From Actinomadura chibensis NBRC 106107 (GTDB lineage Bacteria > Actinomycetota > Actinomycetes > Streptosporangiales > Streptosporangiaceae), in the NCBI RefSeq assembly GCF_001552135.1, contig NZ_BCQP01000065.1:1-64000 (forward strand): DNA of 64,000 bases, in the 5' to 3' direction. Positions within the stretch are counted from its first letter, which is position 1; each line of letters begins with the position of its first letter. Shown here piece after piece: positions 26,255-34,996 of the stretch. A model generated the notes under the pieces. The model ran no database searches and had not been told where the DNA came from. It saw nothing but the letters and a program-made list of their open reading frames with translations. Made by a program: the position numbers and the translations under genes.

Positions 26255-27165
26255 CAGGCGGGATCCGATTCGTCTCGCTGGGACGTGCCCCAAAAGGTCG
26301 CGAGATCGGCGAGCCGACACCTTTGCCCATGGCTGGTGGCGGATTGCCAGACTCGTCCGGCGGGGCCGTCGGTCGCGGTGCTCGGGGTGTGGACTGCAGT
26401 GGCGACCGGGATCTCCGGAGCGTCGAGCAGAGCACGCAGGTTCGTCTCGCGTTTGGGGCTGGGGAGCCAGATGAGGACGGGCGTGGTGGTGCCGGTGGCC
26501 TCGGCGAGGTCGGCGTAGCCGCTGAGTTTGCGTGTGACGCGGGCGAGGGTTTCGGTGCCGGTGTCGTGTTCGAGGAAGAAGTCGAGCGTGCGGGGCGCGC
26601 CGTCGGGGTCGGGTTCGGTCCAGCGGCCGAAGGCGTCCGGGCGGGCCAGGTCGCCCCAGTGCGCCGCGCAGCGCTGCTCGGACCACCACTGGTCCAGGGC
26701 CGTGCCGTCGGCGCTATGGCGGGCGTGGGCGTGTAGGCGGACGAAGAAGTCGTTGACGCCGATCTGGTGCGCGAGTCGAGGCGAGACGGCGATGCTGGTG
26801 GCGGTGTCCTGCCGGTAGCCGAACTCGCTGATGGTCTGGCCGTGTTCGATGGCCAGGACGTGGGCTCCGGCTGGTCCGAGTACCCAGTGCCAGGGCTTGG
26901 AGCCGACCGGTGTCCAGGGGCGGAACCGTAGCAGCGTGTGCAGACGGTGGAGCCGGTTGAGGCGTTGCCGGGCGCGTTCGGGGCTGGGGAAGAACAGGGC
27001 GGTGAGCTGCGCGGTGGTCAGGACGCGGTGTTCCCAGACCAGGGCGAGCAGCTCCCGGTCGCGGCCGGTCAGCCGGTAGGCCACCTCCGCCAGCAGCTCC
27101 GCCGTCATCCTCGGTGGGCGAACCTGCCCACCGCGCAGCCGGATCGGGTTCTTCGTGTACGGCAT
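26254..27165 (-). CDS. Replication-relaxation family protein
   Basis: The protein has 303 residues. The N-terminal 110 residues form a winged helix typical of the family (LTGRDRELLALVWEHRVLTT, ARQRLNRLHRLHTLLRFRP, PWHWVLGPAGAHVLAIEHG). A second domain follows with LAHQIGVNDFFVRLHAHAR, WWSEQRCAAHWG and PRTLDFFLEHDTGTETL, which resembles a nuclease-like fold. Members are found in actinobacterial plasmids and integrative elements near TraG/VirD4 genes and are thought to act in DNA processing. It starts at ATG 27165 with a one-base overlap. It might stand in for a conventional relaxase, which I do not see. Confidence 0.8.
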   Translation of the reverse strand: MPYTKNPIRLRGGQVRPPRMTAELLAEVAYRLTGRDRELLALVWEHRVLTTAQLTALFFPSPERARQRLNRLHRLHTLLRFRPWTPVGSKPWHWVLGPAGAHVLAIEHGQTISEFGYRQDTATSIAVSPRLAHQIGVNDFFVRLHAHARHSADGTALDQWWSEQRCAAHWGDLARPDAFGRWTEPDPDGAPRTLDFFLEHDTGTETLARVTRKLSGYADLAEATGTTTPVLIWLPSPKRETNLRALLDAPEIPVATAVHTPSTATDGPAGRVWQSATSHGQRCRLADLATFWGTSQRDESDPA

Positions 27166-29642
27166 CACGCCCCCTCGTCCCTGAAGGTCATGGCTTCGGC
27201 AGCCGAGTCGGCAGGTTCGGGTTCGTGTGCAGTGGCGAGGGGTTCGCCGTTCAAGGGTCGGAGTCCGACGGCGGGGATGAGGCGTTTGCCGCGGCTGGGG
27301 GCGAACTGTTCGTGCGAGGCGCGGCGGATCGCGGCGGCGCGGCCGGGGACCGGGTCGAAGAGGGGGCGGGTGCGGAAAGTGAACGGTGGAGTCGGCGCGT
27401 TGGCGTCCATGAGGCGTGCTGCGGCCTGGTAGGCGCCCAGGTGGGAGAGGTCGTGCGGGGAGAGCAGGGGTGCGGTATGGCGGGCGAGGTCGGCGGCGTC
27501 TTCGGGTGAGGCGGCGAAGTAGATCTTGTTGCGGGCGTCCGCCGATACCGCGTCGCGCAGGTCCTTGGGGAGCTGGGACAGGTGCTGGTGGGCGAGGACG
27601 AGGCTGAATCGGTAGGCGCGTGCTTCGGCGAGGATGTCGGAGATGGAGCCGGGCAGGTTGAGGAAGTTGTGGGCCTCGTCGATGTAGGCGGCCGCATCGC
27701 GCCGATCGTGTTCGTGCTGGGACGCGCGGGGGGTGATGGCCTGCCAGGTGTGCGCGAGCAGGAGCGAGCCGAACAGGCGGACGGAGTCTTCGCCGAGGAC
27801 GCCCTTGGGAAGCCGTGCCAGCACCAGTCCGCCGGTGCCGAGCATGGTGCCCAGGTCGACGGTGGAGGCACCGCCGGACAGGGTGTCGCGCACGAACGGG
27901 CGCAGCAGCACGGCGCGGAGCTTGTTCATCACCGGGCTGATCACTGACGCGCGCGCCGCCGGAGTCAGCTCGTCGTAGGACGACCAGAACCCCTGAAGCA
28001 GTGGGTCGGTGAGCCGTGCGGTGACGCGGGTGCGGTAGGCGGTGTCGACCAGTAGGCGGGGGATGTCGGCCACGGTGGCGCGGTTCCCGTTGACCCGCGT
28101 CAGCGTCAGGCACGCCGACCGGAGCAGGTCGTCCAGCCGTGGTCCCCAGGAGGAGGAGAAGCAGCGGCGGAAGGTGGTGACGATCGACTCGGCCGCGAAC
28201 GTCGGATCGGGACCGGCGAGCACGTTCAGGCAGGGCGGGCGGCCACGGTCGGCGGGGTCGAACACCACCGTCCGGCCGACGGCCCGGTCGGGCAGGCGCT
28301 CCAGGACGTCGGCGATCAGATCGCCTTTAGGGTCGATGACCAGTGCACCGCATCCGGCTTGGGCGTCGGACAGGATGAGGTTGGCCAGGAAGGTGGACTT
28401 GCCGACGCCCGTCTGCCCGAGCACGTGCAGGTGCTGGCGGGCGCCCTCCACAGTGAGCCCGACCGGGCGCGGAGCTCCGGCCTCGGAGTCGCCGAGGACG
28501 CGGACGCCGGGCCCGGATACCGGGATGGCCGGTGAAGGCGCGACGGGGCGGGCTCCGGCGCGGGTGACGCCGGGTGCGGCCAGGTCGTAGGGCAGATGCG
28601 CCAGCGCGGCAAGCTCGGGTGCCGACAGCAGATAGCCCTGGTGCAGGCGGCGGTCGGCCAGCCGGGCGGCGGGGTGGCGCAGCCGTCGGCGGCGCAGGTA
28701 TTGGTGGCCGGAGGTGAACAGTGCGAATGTCGAGGCGACCTCGTGCGCGTGCGCTCGCAACCAGCCCGCGGCGGCTTGGTCGAGATGGCGGGTCGCGACG
28801 CCGTAGAGGATCTGGACCTCAAAGCGAGGGTTGGCCGCCTTGGCGAGGATCGCGCGGACCTGGTCGGCGCGTTCGGGGAACTGCCGGGCGAGATCGGTCG
28901 GGTTGGAGTGCCCGGACATGCCGGGTGTGAGCATGCTGAACAGCGCGGCCTGGGGTGCGGCGGACTGGGCACCGCGCAAGGTGGCAGCGGCGCGGTGCCC
29001 GCGCAGCAGCCGACGGCCGGTCGCCGGTCGAGCCAACACCTGGACCATGAGGTGTTCGCCGTCGGCCAGTCCTGATGCGGCGCCCAGCAGTCCGCGTAGC
29101 GGGTCGGAGTCGTGGACGTGGGCGAGCGGGAAATGGTCTGGGCGCGCCAACACCAACCGGCCTCCGGCGGACTCGGCGTCATCGGGGAAGGGCCGGCTGA
29201 CTGATCGGGTGGTGAGGGTCGCGCCGGGCCAGGCCGACCGGATCGTCTTCTCCACCAGTCCCGGCGGGATGGTTCCGGGGACCCAGACCTGGAAGCGGAC
29301 GCCGTTGTGATCGGCCACGTACTCCAACGCCAGATGCGGCTGCCCGTACAAGACGCGCTTCCACGGCGGGAGGATGAGACCGATCAGGCGGGTCCACCAT
29401 GCGACGGCGCTGCCGTCCTCGACCTTGGGCGGCACCGCGATCTCGATCAGCCGCGCCCCCGGCGCCAGCCGGGCGTTCCGCCACCGCCACACCACCCAGC
29501 GAGCCGCCGCCACCGTCGCCGCGCCACCCAGAACACCGACGGCGACGCCGGGTCCGTAGCGCGCGAGGACGTCCGACAGCTGGTGGGGATCTTGAGGCAG
29601 TTCTGGGATCAGCAAGCCGGTGCTGCGCAGCGGGATGTTCAC
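27165..29642 (-). CDS. VirD4/TraG-like coupling ATPase
   Basis: The protein has 825 residues. A membrane-proximal segment lies at residues 30-54 (GPGVAVGVLGGAATVAAARWVVW). The motor domain begins near residue 400 with Walker A LGQTGVGKST (408-417), followed by ALVIDPKGDLIADVLERLP. Walker B is AAAYIDEAHNFLNLPG and a glutamine motif follows (LVLAHQHLSQLPKDL). The protein would deliver DNA to the secretion channel. GTG 29642 overlaps the VirB4-like gene stop by four bases. The N-terminal 380 residues are typical of actinobacterial helicase HerA/TraG-like proteins rather than of plasmid TraG. Confidence 0.85.
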   Translation of the reverse strand: MNIPLRSTGLLIPELPQDPHQLSDVLARYGPGVAVGVLGGAATVAAARWVVWRWRNARLAPGARLIEIAVPPKVEDGSAVAWWTRLIGLILPPWKRVLYGQPHLALEYVADHNGVRFQVWVPGTIPPGLVEKTIRSAWPGATLTTRSVSRPFPDDAESAGGRLVLARPDHFPLAHVHDSDPLRGLLGAASGLADGEHLMVQVLARPATGRRLLRGHRAAATLRGAQSAAPQAALFSMLTPGMSGHSNPTDLARQFPERADQVRAILAKAANPRFEVQILYGVATRHLDQAAAGWLRAHAHEVASTFALFTSGHQYLRRRRLRHPAARLADRRLHQGYLLSAPELAALAHLPYDLAAPGVTRAGARPVAPSPAIPVSGPGVRVLGDSEAGAPRPVGLTVEGARQHLHVLGQTGVGKSTFLANLILSDAQAGCGALVIDPKGDLIADVLERLPDRAVGRTVVFDPADRGRPPCLNVLAGPDPTFAAESIVTTFRRCFSSSWGPRLDDLLRSACLTLTRVNGNRATVADIPRLLVDTAYRTRVTARLTDPLLQGFWSSYDELTPAARASVISPVMNKLRAVLLRPFVRDTLSGGASTVDLGTMLGTGGLVLARLPKGVLGEDSVRLFGSLLLAHTWQAITPRASQHEHDRRDAAAYIDEAHNFLNLPGSISDILAEARAYRFSLVLAHQHLSQLPKDLRDAVSADARNKIYFAASPEDAADLARHTAPLLSPHDLSHLGAYQAAARLMDANAPTPPFTFRTRPLFDPVPGRAAAIRRASHEQFAPSRGKRLIPAVGLRPLNGEPLATAHEPEPADSAAEAMTFRDEGA

Positions 29643-31465
29643 AGCGGATCGATCTCCCCTTCACCGCCCACGCCTGCGGCATCCTCGAAGGCGGCGAGTT
29701 CGGCGGGGTCGGTGGTGATCAGCCGGTGCTCGTGCGGGCTGGCGATGGCGGTGAACGCGGCCCGGTCCGAGCCGGTCGCGGTCCCGCACAGCAGTCCCTG
29801 GCCGCGGTCGGCGGTGAGCAGGAAGGACTTCTCGCCGTCGGTGAGGTTGAATGCGCTGGCGATGTGGTCGATGGCCTGAGGCGCTTGCCGGAGCAAGATC
29901 TGGGTGGCGGAGTTGGCGATCACCGCCTGCCCGAGGTCGGAGCCGAGGAGATCGGCGGCGTCCTGGGTGACCACCGAAAGCCCGGCCCAGTGTTTACGCG
30001 CGGACTTAGCGAGCCGATACAGGAATCGGGCACCTTCGTCTTCGCGCATTAGCATCCATGCCTCGTCCACCACGACCAGGCGGCGGCGCCGGTCGGTCGG
30101 GTCGGCGACCTGGCGCCAGATCGCGTCCAGGGCGAGGAGCATCCCGACGGTGCGGGTCCCCTCGGGCAGGTCGCGGAGCGAGAACACGATCAGGTGCCCG
30201 TCCGTGCGAGTGGTGGTCGGCCTGGCGAATAGCCCCCGGTAGGAGCCCGTCACGTAGGGGGCCAGCCGCGCGGAGAGGTCACCGGCCTCGTCTGCACCGG
30301 CTTTGGCGGCGCGGTCGAGTTCGGCGGTGAGGTCGGCCAGCAGCGGAGCGCGACGCTTCCAGGTGCGCGGGTCGGAGGTGATGCCGGCAGCGTGGTAGGT
30401 GGCGAGCACCGCCCGGTCCAGCACCGCCCGTGCCGCCGGGGTGAGCGGCTCACCGAGCATCGCGCCGATGAGCGTCTGGATGAACATGGCCCGCCGAATG
30501 ACGGTGTCCTCGCCCTGCCCATCTGGAAGATCGAACGGGTTGAAACACACTCCCGGCGCGCCCAAGGCGATGTGCGTGCCGCCAACCGCGCCCGCCAGGC
30601 GCCGGTATTCGTCTTCGGGATCGACGACGGCGATGTGGACGCCCTGGTAGAGCAGGCGGAGGGTTTCGAGTTTGGTGAAGTAGGACTTGCCGGCGCCGGA
30701 GCGGGCGATGGTGACCGAGTTGTAGTTGTCCTGGGCGAACCGGTCCCAGACCACCACCCCGGAGGAGTAGGCGTTCAACCCGTACAGCACCGGCGTGTCA
30801 GCGAGATTGGGTTGCAGATCGGGTGAGGTGAACGGGAACGCCGCCGCCAAGGCGGTGGTGTCGAACACTCGCCGTACCCGCACGCTGTCGTGGGCCAGGG
30901 GAAGGGTTGTGGTCCAGCCTTGGAGGGCGCGGAAGGTGGTGGGCTGGGCGTCCAGCAGCAGCGACGCCGCCAGTGCCCGGACCCGCTGCACCTCGGCCTC
31001 CAGTTCGTCGAGCTCGGCGGCGTGGACCGTCAGATACACGCCGACGCGGAAGAGGCGCCCGTGCCCACGGGCCAAGGAGGCGGCGAGTTCGGCCGCGTCG
31101 TCGGCGGCGGCCTCGGCCGCGAAGTCGGCCAAGCGGCCGTGCTGGGCGTTAGCACGAGACGCCGATTCCAACCGCGCGAGTCGGCGCCGCAGGCGTTGCG
31201 CCGCAACCAACGGCGGGACCGGCTCAACGTGGAGCGCGACGTCCAATCGGCCCGGATAGGTGAGCAGCGGCTCCAGCCAGCCCGCACCGACCTCCCGCGG
31301 GTAACCGGCGACGGCGAACGAGGCGCACACCCCGCCCGGCAACTCCACCGACCGCGGGTTCACCCGAACGGCCGATGGACCGAACAAGCCCGACAAGGCA
31401 ATGTCGGCTTCGCTGTTCTGGCCGTACGAATCGTGAGCCTGAATGCGGCCACCGAGAATGCGCAT
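29639..31465 (-). CDS. VirB4-like type IV secretion ATPase
   Basis: The protein has 608 residues. It has VirB4/TrbE features: an N-terminal region (SVELPGGVCASFAVAGYPRE), a Walker A motif ARSGAGKSYFTKLE, VVDPEDEYRRL, Walker B RLVVVDEAWML and the following SVVTQDAADLL. Such proteins power channel assembly and substrate transfer. ATG 31465 is chosen because GAGAGGGG is five bases away and TGATG couples it to the upstream stop; a GTG three bases earlier is possible. The neighbours on both sides are other channel components, so the assignment is firm. Confidence 0.88.
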   Translation of the reverse strand: MRILGGRIQAHDSYGQNSEADIALSGLFGPSAVRVNPRSVELPGGVCASFAVAGYPREVGAGWLEPLLTYPGRLDVALHVEPVPPLVAAQRLRRRLARLESASRANAQHGRLADFAAEAAADDAAELAASLARGHGRLFRVGVYLTVHAAELDELEAEVQRVRALAASLLLDAQPTTFRALQGWTTTLPLAHDSVRVRRVFDTTALAAAFPFTSPDLQPNLADTPVLYGLNAYSSGVVVWDRFAQDNYNSVTIARSGAGKSYFTKLETLRLLYQGVHIAVVDPEDEYRRLAGAVGGTHIALGAPGVCFNPFDLPDGQGEDTVIRRAMFIQTLIGAMLGEPLTPAARAVLDRAVLATYHAAGITSDPRTWKRRAPLLADLTAELDRAAKAGADEAGDLSARLAPYVTGSYRGLFARPTTTRTDGHLIVFSLRDLPEGTRTVGMLLALDAIWRQVADPTDRRRRLVVVDEAWMLMREDEGARFLYRLAKSARKHWAGLSVVTQDAADLLGSDLGQAVIANSATQILLRQAPQAIDHIASAFNLTDGEKSFLLTADRGQGLLCGTATGSDRAAFTAIASPHEHRLITTDPAELAAFEDAAGVGGEGEIDPL

Positions 31466-32484
31466 CACGACCCCTCTCCGAAACTGACCAGCTCCTCCGA
31501 AGCGGCGTTATCCACAGGCCGACCCTCACCTGGGGATAGCGATTCGCTCAGCACCGCGACGGTGGAGTCTGCGTCCAGGACTTCGGCTGCCACGCCCAGT
31601 GCGGCCAGTGCCTGAACGGCTTCGTCGGCCCGCCGCAACGCCACTTGGGCTTCGGCGTCCCGGCCGGATGTTCGCCGTCTGGTACCAAGCCGCTGAGAGG
31701 GACGGAGGGTGGGCTGGGCGCAGGCGGGGCCGCTGATCACGATGAGGATCTGCCGGATGAGTAGGTCGTGCGCGGCGCCGACCTCGGTGAGGAAGGCGGC
31801 GTGCTCGGCCGCTGCCCGCTCCAGTGCGGGATCGGGCAGGCTCGGTGCCTGACCGGTGACGTGTTCGGCCAGGCCGGACAGATCGACCGGGCGGGCTTGG
31901 ACGAGGATCTGTACCGGGGCGTCCAACGAATTGAGCCATCGCCCGAACCCGGCCACGAGACTCGCCTGCTCGTCCGGCGTACGAAGGCTGAACGCCACCG
32001 TGGCAGCCCGCACGATCACCGCGACGCCACCATCGGTCAGGTCCAGTGCCCCGTCTTGACGGAGTGCTCGGACCGGAAGCTGCAACGGTGCGGGCAGACG
32101 TCCGCGCATCCGGCACCACGACGGCGGAGCCGCCACCGGCTCAGCGACGGTGACCCGCGACTTGGAAGCACGCAGGTAAGCGAGGGCGGTGGCGGCGTAG
32201 CGGTCCAGGCTCATTCCGTCCCGCTGAGCGACCGCCAGCACGAACCCGGCTGCCGCGACCGGCATCACCATCGCCACCAGCACGGGGAACGGCACCATCG
32301 CCTGGAGGGTGAGAAACACCCACAGCACCACGGCGGCGGTGCCGCCCAGGATGGCTAGTTGCCGCGCGGTGAGCCCGTAGAGGATCTTGTCGGGCTGATC
32401 GACATCGGCGGGGATCTTCACCCTGCTCGGCTGCTCGCGGCCGTTCACCTGGCTCTCCTGGTTCTCTTCGGCGGATCGATCCAC
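31465..32484 (-). CDS. PrgI/VirB3-like membrane protein with extended C-terminus
   Basis: The protein has 339 residues. The N-terminal region VKIPADVDQPDKILYGLTARQ with two close transmembrane helices (residues about 43-63 and 68-88) matches PrgI, the Gram-positive counterpart of VirB3. The remaining 230 residues are soluble and include VAFSLRTPDEQASLVAGFGR and PVQILVQARPVDLSGLAEH, seen in actinobacterial relatives that carry a VirB4-N-terminal-like extension. GTG 32484 lies inside the end of the upstream VirB6-like gene, giving a 40-base overlap. It would form part of the inner channel with VirB4 and VirB6. Confidence 0.82.
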   Translation of the reverse strand: MDRSAEENQESQVNGREQPSRVKIPADVDQPDKILYGLTARQLAILGGTAAVVLWVFLTLQAMVPFPVLVAMVMPVAAAGFVLAVAQRDGMSLDRYAATALAYLRASKSRVTVAEPVAAPPSWCRMRGRLPAPLQLPVRALRQDGALDLTDGGVAVIVRAATVAFSLRTPDEQASLVAGFGRWLNSLDAPVQILVQARPVDLSGLAEHVTGQAPSLPDPALERAAAEHAAFLTEVGAAHDLLIRQILIVISGPACAQPTLRPSQRLGTRRRTSGRDAEAQVALRRADEAVQALAALGVAAEVLDADSTVAVLSESLSPGEGRPVDNAASEELVSFGEGS

Positions 32485-34154
32485 AAAGGCATCTGTCGGT
32501 GCGGTACCGGCCGCTGGGGCATCCCCGGCAACTTCAACTGCCGCGACCGGACGCGAGGTCGTGCAGCCCCCGCGGCAGGCGGGAGAACGGGAGCGCGGCT
32601 GATGCGGGCGGCCGGGATCGGCAGCGCCAGCTGCGCCGGACGCCTCTTCGTCGAGCCGACACGTGAGGTGGGAATCGGTAGCGCGAGTTGCATGGGGCGT
32701 CCGCCTCCTTCAGGGCCTGCGTTCGGATCGACCGGGTCGTGCGGAGACGGCGGTGGTGTCGGCGCATCTGGCCCAGGAGGCAGCGCCAGCGGCGGACGCG
32801 GCGGTCCCGGCAACTCTCGGCGTGGCAGAAGCGCACGCGGCGAAGGTGACGGTCGTGGCGGTGAGGGCGGCGGTACCGGCGGTGCGAATGGCGGCGTCCG
32901 GTGCTGTGCAGGGGCGACGACTCGGCGGCGGTTGCTCAGCAGGGCACCGAGCCCGCGATACAGGATCAGGCTGCGGAAAAGGCCCCCGAGCATCCGGGGC
33001 TGGGCCGGGCGCCAGATGGTGCGCGCCACCCAGGACGGGATGCGCAAAAGGATCCACAGCAGGCACGCCGCCGTCAGCAGATCGGTGAGGTCGTTGCTCG
33101 ACGGAACCCCGAGGAGCCGGTGGCCGGTGTCGTCGGTCTCGGAGAACATCAACCGGAACGCCGTCGCCAAGACCAGCGACTGGCACACCTGAATCGCCAG
33201 AATCCCGGAGATGCCGCGCCACCACAGCCGCGCCAACCCGTCGGTCAGCGGCAGGGCATGGAACATCAACGCCAACGGGGCCGCCGCGATCAGCACCATC
33301 GTCAACGCCAGCCGGATGACGTAGACGAACGCCACGCACAACGCCAGCACCACCACGCCCAGCCCGACGAACGCGACGAACGGCTGCCCCGGAACCAGGT
33401 TGGTCGCCACGAGCCCGGCGAACACATCGGCGACCACACTGGGATCGATCGACTCCGCCCCGGCATCCAAGAACGCGCCGACCAGGCCATTGGCGAAGGT
33501 GATCCCGTAGCCGATGAGAATCAGGCTGAGATTGGACGCCACAAACGCCCCCAACAACCGGACGGCCAATTGCCCGGGAGTGAGTTCAGCGCCCGGCAGG
33601 TTGTGCCCGGCCATCAGCCACACCCCACCCGCCGTGATTAGCAGCACGTAGCAGGTGTTGGCGATCGTCTGCGAGACGCCCCACAGATCCCGCGCCCGCG
33701 CCATCCGCGGCGAATCGACCTCCGGCGTCCCCAGGACGGTCTCGCGCAGCACACCGAAGATCGGCTTGGCGGCCGACGACACCAGGTCGCTGAACCAACC
33801 GTTCACCGCGCGCTTGGCCATGCAGCTCACATCAGCGAACCCGCACCCCTCCTCCGAGCCGCCGCTGCCCGGCTCCCTCGGGTCCGCAGGCGCACGCGGC
33901 GACTTCACCGAGGGCGACGTGGAAGGCGAAGAAGGCGCGGTGGATGCTGGAGGTGCTGCCGGTTGGGTCCGGACGGTCGTCGATGGGGACGGGCTCGGCG
34001 GGGGCTCGGCCGCTGCCCGCTCCGGCTGCGCCAAGACCCACAACCAGGCCCCGGCCACCAGCAGAGCCAGGACGGACCCCCACGCCGCAGGCGTCAACGA
34101 CTTCAGCCCGGCCGAGCGCGACGGCGGCCAACGCGCAGCGGCCACGATTATCAC
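32445..34154 (-). CDS. VirB6/TrbL-like polytopic membrane protein with proline-rich tail
   Basis: The protein has 569 residues. A first hydrophobic helix (LALLVAGAWLWVLAQ) is followed by a Pro/Ser/Thr-rich stretch and then six or so membrane segments between residues 160 and 390 (for example NTCYVLLITAGGVWLMAG, GLGVVVLALCVAFVYVIRLA). This is the VirB6/TrbL layout. The last 180 residues are proline-rich and basic and carry a repeated motif (MQLALPIP, AQLALPIP, RQLKLPGMP), which may bind a partner such as the neighbouring ATPases. GTG 34154 overlaps the pilin-like gene stop by four bases. Confidence 0.8.
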   Translation of the reverse strand: MIIVAAARWPPSRSAGLKSLTPAAWGSVLALLVAGAWLWVLAQPERAAAEPPPSPSPSTTVRTQPAAPPASTAPSSPSTSPSVKSPRAPADPREPGSGGSEEGCGFADVSCMAKRAVNGWFSDLVSSAAKPIFGVLRETVLGTPEVDSPRMARARDLWGVSQTIANTCYVLLITAGGVWLMAGHNLPGAELTPGQLAVRLLGAFVASNLSLILIGYGITFANGLVGAFLDAGAESIDPSVVADVFAGLVATNLVPGQPFVAFVGLGVVVLALCVAFVYVIRLALTMVLIAAAPLALMFHALPLTDGLARLWWRGISGILAIQVCQSLVLATAFRLMFSETDDTGHRLLGVPSSNDLTDLLTAACLLWILLRIPSWVARTIWRPAQPRMLGGLFRSLILYRGLGALLSNRRRVVAPAQHRTPPFAPPVPPPSPPRPSPSPRALLPRRELPGPPRPPLALPPGPDAPTPPPSPHDPVDPNAGPEGGGRPMQLALPIPTSRVGSTKRRPAQLALPIPAARISRAPVLPPAAGAARPRVRSRQLKLPGMPQRPVPHRQMPLWIDPPKRTRRAR

Positions 34155-34603
34155 GAGGGCTCGCCCACGATGCTCTGCAGCAGTTTGACCAGCACCGGCG
34201 CCAGAACCGCGACCGAGTACCCGATCGCCGCATACCGCAGCGTCTTCTTGGCCGCCTCGACCTCACCCGGGTCGCCCCCGGCCAGGATGTAGCGGACCCC
34301 GCCGATCGTGGCGAACAACGTCGCCAACCCCACTAGCAGCCCCACGATCACATTCCGCAGGTTCTGGATCACCTCGCCCAAGGAGGACGCGGCGGCCAAA
34401 CTCGTACTGGCCTCCGCGACACCGGGCACCAGCAACGCGGTCACCGCGCACCCGGCCGTCCACAGTGTCGAGGTCACCACCAGACGCGCTCGGGACGGGC
34501 GCCGTCGCTGTCCCTCGGCGGCGGGTGCGTTGGCAACGGGCCTGTTGGCTTCGGATTGCCCAGCGCGATGGGTGGGAGCGTGCGAGTGGTTGCGAGTCTT
34601 CAT
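34151..34603 (-). CDS. VirB2-like pilin-type membrane protein
   Basis: The protein has 150 residues. A long basic N-terminus (MKTRNHSHAPTHRAGQSEAN) precedes a signal-like helix (LWTAGCAVTALLVPGVAEA) with an AEA cleavage-type site, then two membrane helices joined by a short loop (VIVGLLVGLATLFATIGGVR and YSVAVLAPVLVKLLQSIVG, with LAGGDPGEVEAAKKTLRYA between). This is the actinobacterial T4SS pilin layout. I chose ATG 34603; the frame stays open to 34813 without bias. It is the first gene of the secretion cluster, so the promoter should lie in 34604-34960. Confidence 0.75.
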   Translation of the reverse strand: MKTRNHSHAPTHRAGQSEANRPVANAPAAEGQRRRPSRARLVVTSTLWTAGCAVTALLVPGVAEASTSLAAASSLGEVIQNLRNVIVGLLVGLATLFATIGGVRYILAGGDPGEVEAAKKTLRYAAIGYSVAVLAPVLVKLLQSIVGEPS

Positions 34604-34960
34604 GGCAGCGCGACTCCGGACAGTCGGTGAGAAGTACGGACTGCCTGCCGAGACCACCGACGACGGCGCGGCCAGGACCGAGGGTGTCCTCCTCAGAACA
34701 CGAGCGACGGATGAGTGCGGCGGGGACCGGGTTCGACCGTCCGCCCCAGCAGCACCGCCATCAGCGACCCCGACAGGCACCCCTGAAGCACCGCCCCACA
34801 GCCCCGAATTCACCCGCGCCCGAGCAACGATTGCGGAGTCTTTAGGCGCTCTCGGCAGTCAGTCGACAGCACGTGATCAAGACGAACTCGCCGATCACAG
34901 CCAGTTGACCAAGCGCGGTCCGGCGGACACACAGAAGCGAGATCGGCTTGTGGACGGCCC
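34604..34960. other. Intergenic region between the conjugation cluster and arsenic cassette
   Basis: About 360 bases between divergent genes. No supported gene is seen. It should hold the promoter of the minus-strand secretion operon; no hexamers stand out. The frame extending the pilin gene upstream is Ala/Pro/Ser-rich and probably not translated. Confidence 0.5.
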
Positions 34961-34996
34961 TTGACTCGATCTTTTGCCTCAATGATTATTGCCTCA
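34961..34996 (+). promoter_or_regulatory. Leaderless promoter and direct-repeat operator of the second arsenic cassette
   Basis: TTGACT (34961-34966) and GATTAT (34984-34989) are spaced by 17 bases. Transcription would start about seven bases on, at or next to ATG 34997. A direct repeat TTGCCTCAATGA (34974-34985 and 34989-35000) overlaps the -10 and the start codon, a fitting position for a repressor site. The downstream gene encodes an ArsR fusion, likely autoregulated. Confidence 0.55.
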
